A program made the position numbers and the translations under genes. The notes beneath the pieces are model-generated. The model saw only the letters and a program-made list of their open reading frames with translations. It had not been told where the DNA came from and ran no database searches. Shown here in pieces: positions 14,624 to 21,753 of a stretch of 21,753 nt of DNA. This stretch comes from UBA5862 sp002408105. GTDB taxonomy: Bacteria > Pseudomonadota > Gammaproteobacteria > Pseudomonadales > UBA5862. The stretch spans positions 1 through 21,753 of the forward strand of contig JAXHVB010000143.1 of assembly GCA_034189125.1 (NCBI GenBank). Direction: 5' to 3'. Position 1 is the stretch's first letter; the number at the start of each line of letters is the position of its first letter.

Positions 14624-16363
14624 ATGTCCGAAACGGTTCCCTTTGCCTCGCTGGGCCTCGGCGATGCACTCTTGCGCGCGCTCGACCAACTGGGGTTCAA
14701 CTCGCCCACCGAAATCCAGCAGCGCTGCATCCCTCCACTGTTGCGTGGTCAGGACCTCATCGGTCAAGCGCAAACCGGCACAGGAAAAACCGCCGCCTTT
14801 GTGTTGCCCATCCTGCAACAACTCAATGCGTCGGGGCCCCACCCCCAGGCCCTTGTGCTGACGCCAACCCGGGAGTTGGCCTTGCAGGTCAGTGAGGCCT
14901 TCGCGGCGCTCGGCCAGAGCGCACCTGCAACCCAGGTCGTTTGCCTGTACGGCGGGCAAGCTTACCACCACCAACTCAAGGCGCTGAAACGTGGCGTTTC
15001 AGTGGTGGTGGGCACACCGGGGCGGGTCATGGACCACATACGCCGTGGCACGCTGCAGCTCGAATCCTTGCGAACCCTGGTCCTAGATGAGGCAGACGAG
15101 ATGCTGCGGATGGGGTTTGTGGACGATGTCGAATGGATCCTTGGCCACACCCCCGAGGCACGGCAACTGGCGCTGTTTTCTGCGACCATGCCCAAGGCCA
15201 TCGAGCGCCTGGCGCGCAGTTACCTGCGCGACCCTCAACGGGTGCAGGTTGACGCTAAATCGTCGACAGCATCCACGGTGCGTCAGCGCCATTGGGTGGT
15301 CCAGGGCATCAACAAAGCCGAAGCCCTTGGCCGAATTCTTGAGGTCGAGCCGGCCGATGCCAGCATTGTGTTCGTGCGCACCAAGCAGGCCTCAACCACG
15401 CTCACCGACCAGCTTCTCAGCCGCGGCCTCCGCGCCGCTGCACTCAACGGTGACCTTTCCCAAGACCTGCGTGAGCGCACCCTAGACGCACTCAAGCGCA
15501 ACCGGCTGGATGTCTTGGTGGCAACCGACGTCGCGGCCCGCGGGCTGGATGTCGACCGAATCACCCACGTGTTCAATTACGACATTCCGAACGACGCCGA
15601 AGCGTACGTCCACCGAATCGGCCGCACAGGGCGGGCAGGGCGCACCGGTGAAGCCGTGCTGTTCGTGATGCCCAAGGAGCGCCATAGACTGCGGTCACTC
15701 GAACGCGCTCTCGGCGTGCAGATAACACCAATGCAGCTGCCAAGCGGGGCCGACATCGAACGCAAGCGCATGGAACGCTTTGCGGAACGGGTTCGGTCAA
15801 GCATTGAAGACCAGGACCTTGCCCCCTTTCAGGCACTGCTCGCGGAAATTCAGCAGGCGAGCGGCAAGGCGCCAGACCAGGTTGCCGCTGCCCTGCTCTA
15901 CCTGGCGCAGGAATCGAGCCCCTTGCAGGTTCCGCCGGAGGTGCGCCCCAGCGAAGCCAGGACCGAACACAAGGGCAGAGAAAAACCAGGGGCTCGGCAC
16001 AACCTCGAACACTCAGGGGAGCGCCAAACCTACCGCTTGGAGGTCGGCCGTGAACATGGCGTGCTGCCCAAGCACATCGTTGGAGCCATCGCCAATGAAG
16101 CCGGAATCGATGGCAAGCACATCGGCCACATTCGAATCCGCGACCACTACAGCACCGTCGATTTGCCGAGCGGCATGCCTGATGAGGTGTTCCGGGCGCT
16201 CCAACGCACGCGGGTCTGCCAGCAGCCGCTGCGCCTGTCGGTGTGGGAGGGCCAGACTCCGAGTGGCTCCAGCGAAGCACCGAAGTCGAGGGGAAAGAAG
16301 GAGACCAAGGCCAAGTTCAAACACAAGCCCTCGCCCCCCCACCGCCGAGCCGCCGCCTCCTAG
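14624..16363 (+). CDS. deaD: DEAD-box RNA helicase, DeaD/CsdA type
   Basis: The protein has 579 residues from the ATG at 14624, chosen over a TTG at 14609 because GAAGG lies 8 nt upstream of the ATG. All helicase motifs are intact: Q motif near F7, AQTGTGKT (49-56), PTRELA (81-86), DEAD (155-158), SAT (186-188), ARGLD and HRIGRTGR (330-337). A linker leads to a DbpA-like RNA-binding domain (about 469-540), and the end is a basic tail (KSRGKKETKAKFKHKP). DeaD unwinds RNA duplexes in ribosome assembly and mRNA decay, notably in the cold. The gene has its own promoter and leader hairpin. Its stop lies in a palindrome shared with the convergent Na/Pi gene. Confidence 0.95.
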   Translation: MSETVPFASLGLGDALLRALDQLGFNSPTEIQQRCIPPLLRGQDLIGQAQTGTGKTAAFVLPILQQLNASGPHPQALVLTPTRELALQVSEAFAALGQSAPATQVVCLYGGQAYHHQLKALKRGVSVVVGTPGRVMDHIRRGTLQLESLRTLVLDEADEMLRMGFVDDVEWILGHTPEARQLALFSATMPKAIERLARSYLRDPQRVQVDAKSSTASTVRQRHWVVQGINKAEALGRILEVEPADASIVFVRTKQASTTLTDQLLSRGLRAAALNGDLSQDLRERTLDALKRNRLDVLVATDVAARGLDVDRITHVFNYDIPNDAEAYVHRIGRTGRAGRTGEAVLFVMPKERHRLRSLERALGVQITPMQLPSGADIERKRMERFAERVRSSIEDQDLAPFQALLAEIQQASGKAPDQVAAALLYLAQESSPLQVPPEVRPSEARTEHKGREKPGARHNLEHSGERQTYRLEVGREHGVLPKHIVGAIANEAGIDGKHIGHIRIRDHYSTVDLPSGMPDEVFRALQRTRVCQQPLRLSVWEGQTPSGSSEAPKSRGKKETKAKFKHKPSPPHRRAAAS

Positions 16364-16394
16364 CCCCTATGCGGCCAGGAGCCAGAGGCTAGGG
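16358..16394. terminator. Palindrome spanning two convergent stop codons
   Basis: CCTAGCC (16359-16365) pairs with GGCTAGG (16387-16393), 7 bp plus a flanking T-G pair, with a 21-nt loop. The deaD TAG (16361-16363) and the minus-strand TAG of the next gene (16389-16391) each sit in one arm. It could act as a weak bidirectional terminator, but it has no T-run on either side. Confidence 0.3.
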
Positions 16395-18083
16395 CTCGAC
16401 CGGGGCATCCGCGCGGCTGACGGACAGCTCAGGGCTGACGGGCGCCGCGGTGGTGTCGTCCACCTTGATCGAACGCGCGGTAGAGTCCAATTGCATCAGG
16501 TCACGCCCTGCTTTGATCAAGAGCTCCGCCAACTGCCTTCCGCGGCTGACTTGCTCCAGCACGTCGTAAAGCACCGCGATGGGAAGCTCACCCTCGGACC
16601 CAGACTGCAAGACCTGCCTCTTGGCGGATTGGTAGGCCTGTTCGACCTGTTGCATTGCGCGCTCAAGGCCCGCATCGTCCTGGACCGCCCGCGCACTTGA
16701 AATCGCACCGATGCTGTCAGTCAAGGCCTGCCTGTAGGCCTGCAATTGCGTGCGCAACGTGCCCGGCGCCTCGGTCAAAGCACCTGCATGGTGCTTGAAC
16801 TGCTGGGCCACCTCGGCAGCGGCAGCATACCGGTGCGCCGCCCTCAGGACTTCAGGAAGCTGCACCGCCATCTCGCGGGTGACGTAGGTGCGCTGCATCT
16901 GCGCCACGAACTCTCCAACGGCCCGCACCAGCTGTCGCACCGCCTCACACTCAGTGTCCACTGCACCCACTTTGGACGATTCCCAGCGCAGGACATCCGG
17001 CACAACCTTCGTGAGCATGCCCCCAATGCGGTCGAGTTCAAGCACGAGTGCATCCCGCGCCAGCGCGGGTGTGGCCGTCAGTGTGCGATCCAGAAACTGC
17101 GGCGTACCGGCACGTTCTTCCTGGGTTGCGAATTTGCGCCCAAGAAATGCTGCAAGGCGTGCAGTGAATGGATACAGCAACACCACGCCGAGCAGGTTGA
17201 ACAGGGTGTGGAAGAGCGCGAGCACAACAGCTGGCTGCCCTGCGACTTTTAGGTGATGACCGACCCACTGCACCACCCAAAGCATGACGGGGAGCACCGC
17301 GAGTGCTACCAATCCGGTGATGACGTTGAATAGAATGTGGGCACTGGCCACCCGCTTCGCGTTGGCCGTCGCACCGATGACCGCAATCCCCGCCGTGGAC
17401 GTGGTGCCAATGTTGGCGCCCACCACCATGGAAGCGGCTGTGGAAATCGGAATCACGCCGCCGGTCGCCGCCGTCAAGACCACCGCAATGGCCGCGCTGG
17501 AGGATTGCATCAAGGTGGTCATGGCGAAACCCAGCCCGATCCCCATCAACACACCCAGCCAGCCGGACCCCGCCAAAATTGAAAGGTCCACCCGCGTCGC
17601 CACATCCGCAAAGGCGGACTGCAGCACGTCGATGCCTATGAAGAACAGACCAAATCCAGCCAGCGCTTCGCCCAAATAACCGCGCCGCTCCCGCGGCCCA
17701 CTCAGGCGCAGCAGCATGCCGACCCCAACCATCGGCAAGGCAAATGCTTCAACCTTGATCTTGAATCCCACCGCAGCGACCAGCCAGCCGGTCATGGTGG
17801 TGCCAATGTTCGCCCCGTACACCACGCCCATGGCCTGAGTCAAAGTCAGCAGCCCTGCATTGACAAAGCCGATGGTGGCGACGGTGACCGCACTGGAGGA
17901 CTGCACCAGTGCCGTGAACAGCAACCCGGCGCCGATCCCCCGCGGAATCGTCTGCGTCCAGCTTGCGAGCAGGCGGCGCAAGGCCTGCCCCGCTGCCAGA
18001 GTGAGCCCCTCTGTGATCATTCGAACCGCCAACAGGAACAGCCCGAGGCCGCCGATCACCAGTCCCAATTGCTGCCACATCAC
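16389..18083 (-). CDS. Na/Pi cotransporter family protein with PhoU-like domain
   Basis: The protein has 564 residues. The N-terminal 310 residues or so contain two inverted Na/Pi-cotransporter repeats, each with QSSSA (61-65 and 193-197) followed by GANIGTT-type loops (90-96 and 222-228), the substrate and Na+ binding signature of the NptA/SLC34-like family. The C-terminal part (about 330-545) is helical and PhoU-like. It probably imports phosphate with Na+ at the inner membrane, though some relatives act in phosphate efflux control. Two overlapping starts exist: GTG at 18083 and ATG at 18080. AAAGGAGA upstream is better spaced for the GTG, and both give essentially the same protein. It is convergent with deaD and divergent from the cytochrome gene. 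Confidence 0.93.
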   Translation of the reverse strand: MMWQQLGLVIGGLGLFLLAVRMITEGLTLAAGQALRRLLASWTQTIPRGIGAGLLFTALVQSSSAVTVATIGFVNAGLLTLTQAMGVVYGANIGTTMTGWLVAAVGFKIKVEAFALPMVGVGMLLRLSGPRERRGYLGEALAGFGLFFIGIDVLQSAFADVATRVDLSILAGSGWLGVLMGIGLGFAMTTLMQSSSAAIAVVLTAATGGVIPISTAASMVVGANIGTTSTAGIAVIGATANAKRVASAHILFNVITGLVALAVLPVMLWVVQWVGHHLKVAGQPAVVLALFHTLFNLLGVVLLYPFTARLAAFLGRKFATQEERAGTPQFLDRTLTATPALARDALVLELDRIGGMLTKVVPDVLRWESSKVGAVDTECEAVRQLVRAVGEFVAQMQRTYVTREMAVQLPEVLRAAHRYAAAAEVAQQFKHHAGALTEAPGTLRTQLQAYRQALTDSIGAISSARAVQDDAGLERAMQQVEQAYQSAKRQVLQSGSEGELPIAVLYDVLEQVSRGRQLAELLIKAGRDLMQLDSTARSIKVDDTTAAPVSPELSVSRADAPVEP

Positions 18084-18267
18084 GCGTCTGTCTCCTTTTG
18101 TGGTCGGTACTCACCCGCGCTTTTGCCGTCAGGTTCGGGGGTTTGGGTCGAAAACATCTGATACCGATGCCAATTCCAGAGCCTCCCCAAGCGGATCCGA
18201 TCAACACATGACGTCAGTCAATGGTTACCGAGGGCAGATGCGCGATCATGTACAGTCTACCTTCACT

Positions 18268-18281
18268 GCGCCGGCCGGCGC
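18268..18281. repeat. Perfect 14-bp GC palindrome before the cytochrome gene
   Basis: GCGCCGGCCGGCGC is self-complementary over all 14 bases and lies 27 bp upstream of the TTG start. It may be an operator or simply GC-rich chance sequence. A TGACGTCA palindrome (18209-18216) lies further upstream in the same 225-bp divergent spacer, which otherwise shows no clear promoter to me. Confidence 0.3.
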
Positions 18282-18308
18282 GTCCCCTGAAACCTTGAGG
18301 AGCAGACT

Positions 18309-18965
18309 TTGAACCAAGAGCCAACCGTTCCAGTATGGGATCTGTTTGTGCGTGTGTTTCATTGGCTTCTCGTCGTCGCCTTTTGCATCTCGTACATCAC
18401 CGAGGGCGACCCTAAATGGCTGCACCTTGCTTCTGGCTACAGCATCCTCGCCCTTGTACTGGCCCGCATTCTGTGGGGATTTTTTGGCAGCCCACACGCC
18501 AGGTTCAGTGATTTCGTGCCCACTTGGCGGTCGCTGATTGCCTACTTGCGCGCGCTCCGCCGTGGCGAGGCCGAACTGTACGTGGGTCACAACCCGGCCG
18601 GAGGCGCCATGGTGGTCGCTTTGCTGCTCTCACTCTTGGTAACAACCGGGGCCGGCCTCGTGTTGCTGGCGGCCGAAGAGGGCGAAGGGCCACTGTCCGG
18701 ATGGCTGATCGCAGCACCCTCAACGGGTGCACTCGAGGAACTGGAGTACGATTCATACGACGAGGAATCAGAACCGGAACACCATGAATCCGCCCTGGCC
18801 GAAGCGGCCGAAGAAGTCCACGAACTGTTCGCGAACCTGACACTGATGTTGGTCGCGGTGCACATCCTGGGGGTCGTGTTCGAGAGCTGGCGCGAGAGAC
18901 AAAACCTGGCGCGGGCGATGGTGACCGGGCGCAAACGGATCCCGCCCAAGGCTCCCCTTCGCTGA
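18309..18965 (+). CDS. b-type cytochrome (Ni/Fe-hydrogenase/b561-like membrane subunit)
   Basis: The 218-residue protein has four membrane helices (about 16-31, 42-58, 99-121 and 174-192) and paired histidines suited to two hemes: H18 and H39 near helices 1-2, H171 and H185 near helix 4. This is the layout of the PF01292 cytochrome b561 bacterial family. It likely passes electrons between the quinone pool and a soluble or periplasmic cytochrome partner, but no partner is encoded next to it. The start is TTG 18309, supported by a strong GAGGAG (18297-18302) 6 nt upstream; there is no ATG near the N-terminus. Unusually, the loop before helix 4 is very acidic (LEELEYDSYDEESEPEHHE, 143-161). Its gene is divergent from the Na/Pi gene. 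Confidence 0.87.
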   Translation: MNQEPTVPVWDLFVRVFHWLLVVAFCISYITEGDPKWLHLASGYSILALVLARILWGFFGSPHARFSDFVPTWRSLIAYLRALRRGEAELYVGHNPAGGAMVVALLLSLLVTTGAGLVLLAAEEGEGPLSGWLIAAPSTGALEELEYDSYDEESEPEHHESALAEAAEEVHELFANLTLMLVAVHILGVVFESWRERQNLARAMVTGRKRIPPKAPLR

Positions 18966-19248
18966 CCGCCGCCAATTGCCCGCGAACACTCTCTGAAGTA
19001 AGGAGGCGCTAAGGCAACCCAACCAGGGATGGCCATCGGGATTTCACCCATCCAATCCGGTCGGTTCGCACTGCCTGGTGCGACCAGCACGGTCCCGACA
19101 GTCTATGCACGATGCCGCCCGCCCAAGGCGCCCATCGGCTTGTTGTGGACTTGTCCCGACTCGCGATCTGCAGCCTGTTCAGCAACTTCAGGGCAATGGG
19201 CACCCAGAACAGCGCCCTGTTGAGGTGAAACCGCATCGAGCACAGGTG

Positions 19249-19278
19249 AAAACGCGTGCAGGGACTGCCCCTGCACGC
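19249..19278 (-). terminator. Strong hairpin with short T-run, minus strand
   Basis: GCGTGCAGGG and CCCTGCACGC form a perfect 10-bp stem (19254-19263 with 19269-19278) around a 5-nt loop. On the minus strand it is followed by GTTTT (19253-19249). It begins 2 nt after the stop codon of the micro-ORF, an arrangement typical of an intrinsic terminator. On the plus strand no T-run follows. Confidence 0.6.
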
Positions 19279-19280
19279 AG

Positions 19281-19319
19281 TCATACCTTGAAACTGCGGA
19301 GAAAAACCTTTCTTGTCAT
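19281..19319 (-). CDS. Possible 12-residue micro-ORF
   Basis: ATG at 19319-19317, 12 codons, TGA at 19283-19281; the product would be MTRKVFLRSFKV, a basic, partly hydrophobic peptide. A perfect AAGGAG (19331-19326) lies 6 nt upstream of the ATG, which is as good as any ribosome site in the window. A 10-bp hairpin with a T-run follows 2 nt after the stop. This compact order of ribosome site, ORF and terminator suggests a real short transcript: a leader-type peptide, a microprotein, or a small RNA. A TGGCAC-N8-GC pattern (19370-19355), with sigma-54 spacing but a poor -12 box, lies upstream. I do not recognise the peptide, and chance cannot be excluded. Confidence 0.35.
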   Translation of the reverse strand: MTRKVFLRSFKV

Positions 19320-19712
19320 TGTGCGCTCCTTCAACCAACCCGGTTGATCTGGTGTGCGTCTGAGGTGCCAAGCGCAACCTCTTGGTCAAATTACCATGCC
19401 TTCTTTATGGGCATACCAGTGCACCTGAATTCGGTGGAACAGCCCTCTCACACACCGAGCTATCCGCCTGCAAACCCACGGCCGCACGCATGCAGCCACC
19501 ACCGATTCAGATAGAACGGCGCACCAGACAATGAACTGAGAGGCCGGGCACGCGATGATCCGTCGCATGGCCCAACACAAACCCTGACCGCATCATTGCG
19601 TTGGTTTGTCGCAGTCCAGCAACAAAACCGTTGCGGGAGGTTCAAACTTTCGTTCTAGACTCGCTGCCAGTCGACCTTCCGTTTCGACCCACCCTACACA
19701 GGAGATCAAAAA

Positions 19713-21041
19713 ATGCCCCGACACACAGGCGCTGCCACTGTCATCTCCGGACTGGTGCTTGCTTGCTCGATCACACCCGGCCACGCGATCGAAGGTGTTC
19801 ACTACGAACTCAAGGGCTTTGCCTCCCTGCCGGCAGGCACCTTCGAGGGCGAACCCTGGTCTTCCGGAAACTTTGTTGGTGGCAGTTCACAGTTTCCGTC
19901 ACCCTTTCCGAGCCAACCCGTTCAAGGCCTCTCAGGCGTACTCGCCAAGGGCAACGGTGACTACCTGTTTCTTTCTGACAACGGCTACGGAGCCAAGGCC
20001 AACAGTGCGGACTATGCGCTCGGTATCTATGACCTGACCCCTGATTTCAAGACAGCGCACGGCGGAACTGGAACCGTGGCAATCAACGGTGTGGTCCGGC
20101 TGAGTGACCCCAACCAACTGTTCGGACACCCGGTCGTGGCGGACATGGCCAACTACCCTGGCAGCTCGATCCCGGTAGCAGAGGCGATCCGAACCAACCG
20201 CTACCTCACCGGTTGGGACATGGACGTGGAATCGATTCGCAAGGACGCAGCCGGCAACATCTGGATCGGTGATGAGTTCGGCCCTTTCCTTGCCAAGTTC
20301 AGTCCTCAGGGGGAACTGCTCGCGGCACCGGTCGCTCCGGCAGGCCGAGTGGGCCCAGACAGCCCCACCGGTGCACCTGCAACCATCCCGGGTAGTGGCG
20401 GTTTCGAAGGCAACTCTTCAACGCTGGACGGCAGCAAGTTCTTCGCCATGCTCGAAAAACCGACACTCGCTGACCAAGCCGCTGGAAATCGCGTGTTGGA
20501 GGTCCACGAATTCGATCCCCAAAACGGCACCTACAGCGGCACCATCCTTCACTACGGACTCAGTGAATCAGCCAGCGCGATCGGAGACTTTGCCCCGGTT
20601 ACCGACCAGACTCACCTGGTCATCGAACGGGACGGTGGACACGGCGAAAGCGCAGTGTTCAAGCAAATTTATCTGACTGACATCACTCAAACGGACACCG
20701 AAGGTCACCTTCTGAAAGAAATGCTGGTGGACCTGATGAACATTCCAGACCCACACGACCTGAATGGGGATGGAGAGACAACCTTTACCTTCCCTTTCGT
20801 CACCATCGAGGACGTCGTCGTGGTCGACGACTACACCATCCTGGTGGCCAACGACAACAACTTTCCCGCAGCAAACGGTCGAACCGCTGGGCTCGCTGAC
20901 AACAATGAGCTCATCCTGATCGGATTTGATCAGCCTCTGTCCAGCCTGCAGCCAGCACCTGTACCAGTGCCCGCGGCAGGCTGGTTGCTGGGATCCGCGC
21001 TCGCTGGGTTTGTACGGGTCGCGATGCGCAAACGCCGCTAG
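19713..21041 (+). CDS. Secreted phytase-like esterase with C-terminal sorting signal
   Basis: The 442-residue protein has a signal peptide (MPRHTG, hydrophobic core, cut after PGHA, about residue 25). The body matches the 'esterase-like activity of phytase' family (PF13449): LSGVLAKGNGDYLFLSDNGYG, WDMDVESIRKDAAGNIWIGDEFGPFLAKF, FEGNSSTLDGSKFFAMLEKP and a late DLNGDGETTF acidic loop resembling a Ca2+ site. A beta-propeller is expected; the true substrate of most members is unknown. The end (417-442) has VPVPAAGWLLGSAL, a hydrophobic stretch and RKRR, the plan of PEP-CTERM/VPLPA-type tails cut by exosortases. The ATG at 19713 has AGGAG about 9 nt upstream. The gene appears monocistronic and is convergent with katG. 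Confidence 0.88.
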   Translation: MPRHTGAATVISGLVLACSITPGHAIEGVHYELKGFASLPAGTFEGEPWSSGNFVGGSSQFPSPFPSQPVQGLSGVLAKGNGDYLFLSDNGYGAKANSADYALGIYDLTPDFKTAHGGTGTVAINGVVRLSDPNQLFGHPVVADMANYPGSSIPVAEAIRTNRYLTGWDMDVESIRKDAAGNIWIGDEFGPFLAKFSPQGELLAAPVAPAGRVGPDSPTGAPATIPGSGGFEGNSSTLDGSKFFAMLEKPTLADQAAGNRVLEVHEFDPQNGTYSGTILHYGLSESASAIGDFAPVTDQTHLVIERDGGHGESAVFKQIYLTDITQTDTEGHLLKEMLVDLMNIPDPHDLNGDGETTFTFPFVTIEDVVVVDDYTILVANDNNFPAANGRTAGLADNNELILIGFDQPLSSLQPAPVPVPAAGWLLGSALAGFVRVAMRKRR

Positions 21042-21061
21042 CAGCCGGTGGTCGCGCATCG
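21022..21061 (+). other. Inverted repeat across the stop of the phytase-like gene
   Basis: CGATGCGC (21022-21029) pairs with GCGCATCG (21054-21061), 8 bp with a 24-nt loop that includes the stop codon. CAGCCG (21042-21047) could instead pair with CGGCTG (21066-21071). No T-run follows; this is a weak candidate for 3'-end formation. Confidence 0.3.
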
Positions 21062-21171
21062 GGTGCGGCTGGATGTCGTCACTGGGAAACGGCTGGTGCC
21101 ATGACGTGAAGAGTCCATGGCCTGACCCACATCAGTAGAACCGGCCCCTCGCCGCGCGCTGGATGGATTCC

Positions 21172-21204
21172 GGTTGCCCGGGGAATTGAGTCCCCCGGGC
21201 AGCC
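21172..21204. terminator. Strong GC hairpin between the phytase-like gene and katG
   Basis: GGTTGCCCGGGG (21172-21183) and CCCCGGGCAGCC (21193-21204) form a 12-bp stem with one G-T pair and a 9-nt loop, 27 nt after the katG stop on the minus strand. It has no T-run in either direction, so it may be a transcript-end stabiliser or a Rho-assisted end rather than a classical terminator. Confidence 0.45.
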
Positions 21205-21230
21205 GGCCGCTCTGAACCCACCTATACGCC

Positions 21231-21753
21231 TCAACGAACGTCGAAGCGATCCAGGTTCATCACCTTGGTCCAGGCAGCGACGAAGTCCTGCACGAACCTG
21301 GTGGACCCATCGGCCTGGGCATAGACCTCCGCGATGGCCCGCAGTTGCGAGTTCGAGCCGAACACCAGGTCCACTCGGCTGGCGGCCCACAGCGGCGCTC
21401 CGGTGGCGCGGTCGCGCCCCTCGAAGCTGGAAGCGGCCTCTGATGTGGGGCTCCATTGGGTCTGCATGCTCAACAGGTTGACGAAGAAGTCATTGCTGAG
21501 CACGCCCGGGCGGCGCGTGAGTACCCCCTGCGCCGACTGCCCCACATTGGCCCCCAATACCCGCAACCCGCCGACCAGCACCGTCATTTCCGGTGCACTG
21601 AGGGTGAGCAACTGGGCCTTGTCGACCAGCAACTGCTCGGCCGGAACCATGTTCGGGTGCTTCTGGTAGTTGCGGAACCCATCGGCTTCCGGTTCCAGCA
21701 CCGCGAGCCCCTCGACATCGGTTTGCTCTGCTGTGGCGTCGGTCCGACCCGGG
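21231..21753 (-). CDS. katG: Catalase-peroxidase KatG, C-terminal part
   Basis: The last 173 residues of KatG are encoded here; the gene runs off the right edge of the window. The first visible residues PGRTDATAEQTDVEG, then LEPEADGFRNYQ, and the later VLVGGLRVLGANVG, GVLTRRPGVLSNDFFVNLL, FGSNSQLRAIAEVYA and FVAAWTKVMNLDRFDVR match the C-terminal, heme-less peroxidase-like domain of catalase-peroxidases. The usual total length is about 720-740 residues. The catalytic heme domain and the Met-Tyr-Trp crosslink lie outside the window. KatG removes hydrogen peroxide in the cytoplasm. The stop TGA is at 21233-21231, followed by a strong hairpin. Confidence 0.97.
   Translation of the reverse strand, partial: PGRTDATAEQTDVEGLAVLEPEADGFRNYQKHPNMVPAEQLLVDKAQLLTLSAPEMTVLVGGLRVLGANVGQSAQGVLTRRPGVLSNDFFVNLLSMQTQWSPTSEAASSFEGRDRATGAPLWAASRVDLVFGSNSQLRAIAEVYAQADGSTRFVQDFVAAWTKVMNLDRFDVR

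Larger units (their letters stand above)
18966..19712. other. 747-bp intergenic region without a recognisable full-size gene
   Basis: No reading frame here has recognisable family features. The longest, on the minus strand (19009-19389), looks like chance translation. The region holds the minus-strand micro-ORF and hairpin at 19249-19331 and, near its right end, a weak promoter-like pair (TTGCGG at 19631, TTCTAG at 19653, 16 bp spacer) that could serve the gene at 19713. I see no transposon ends or tRNA. Confidence 0.6.

Noticed and set aside
19009..19389. 126-codon minus-strand frame in the gene-free region
   Set aside because: It starts at TTG without a ribosome site, has no recognisable motif, and overlaps the better-formed micro-ORF and hairpin.
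19636..19652. GGTTCAAAC resembling a tRNA T-loop
   Set aside because: The would-be T stem needs several G-U pairs and there is no matching acceptor, D or anticodon arm.

Overview
This is a 21.75 kb stretch of a high-GC (roughly 60%) chromosome. The gene families point to a proteobacterium, most likely a gammaproteobacterium that lives with sodium: a Na+-pumping oxaloacetate decarboxylase, a Na+/phosphate-type transporter, classical Bfd/Bfr, HmuUV, DeaD with a DbpA-type tail, and a C-terminal exosortase-like sorting tag. I cannot name a genus. The 100-N block at 10917-11016 shows that this is a draft scaffold. The genes look like ordinary chromosomal genes. I see no transposase, integrase, CRISPR array, tRNA or rRNA.

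Layout. (1) 1-2220, plus: the tail of a probable HDOD protein, then a GGDEF-EAL cyclic-di-GMP enzyme whose GTG start overlaps the upstream stop. (2) 2243-5485, minus: oadG-oadA-oadB. (3) 5718-8661, plus: an iron block divergent from oad. It runs bfd (under a TTGACA/CATAAT promoter overlapped by a Fur-box-like site), bfr, hmuU, hmuV, with no hmuT in view. (4) 8681-10913, plus: a promoter and a heavily structured leader, then a dienelactone-hydrolase-family gene and a DUF4010/MgtC-like membrane protein. (5) 10917-11016: N gap whose two edges carry the same 14 bases. (6) 11058-14463, minus: long-chain acyl-CoA ligase, a secreted protein with two OB-fold-like repeats, and a YaiI/UPF0178 protein. 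(7) 14504-16363, plus: deaD helicase behind a hairpin leader. (8) 16389-18083, minus: Na/Pi-cotransporter family protein with a PhoU-like tail. (9) 18309-18965, plus: b-type cytochrome with an acidic insert. (10) 18966-19712: 747 bp without a recognisable full-size gene, but with a well-formed 12-codon ORF (ribosome site, ORF, terminator-like hairpin) on the minus strand. (11) 19713-21041, plus: secreted phytase-like esterase with a sorting tail. (12) 21231-21753, minus: C-terminal part of katG.

How the genes may work together. The bfd-bfr-hmuUV block is a compact iron unit: heme or iron uptake (HmuUV), storage (Bfr) and release from storage (Bfd), with a plausible Fur switch in front. The oad operon would couple oxaloacetate decarboxylation to Na+ export. 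KatG at the right edge fits oxidative-stress defence.

The most interesting unexplained signals are non-coding. They are the leader at 8716-8789, where competing helices start right where transcription should begin; the minus-strand micro-ORF with terminator at 19249-19331; and the large imperfect hairpin at 13830-13909. Nothing here can be shown from sequence alone to be a new multi-gene system.
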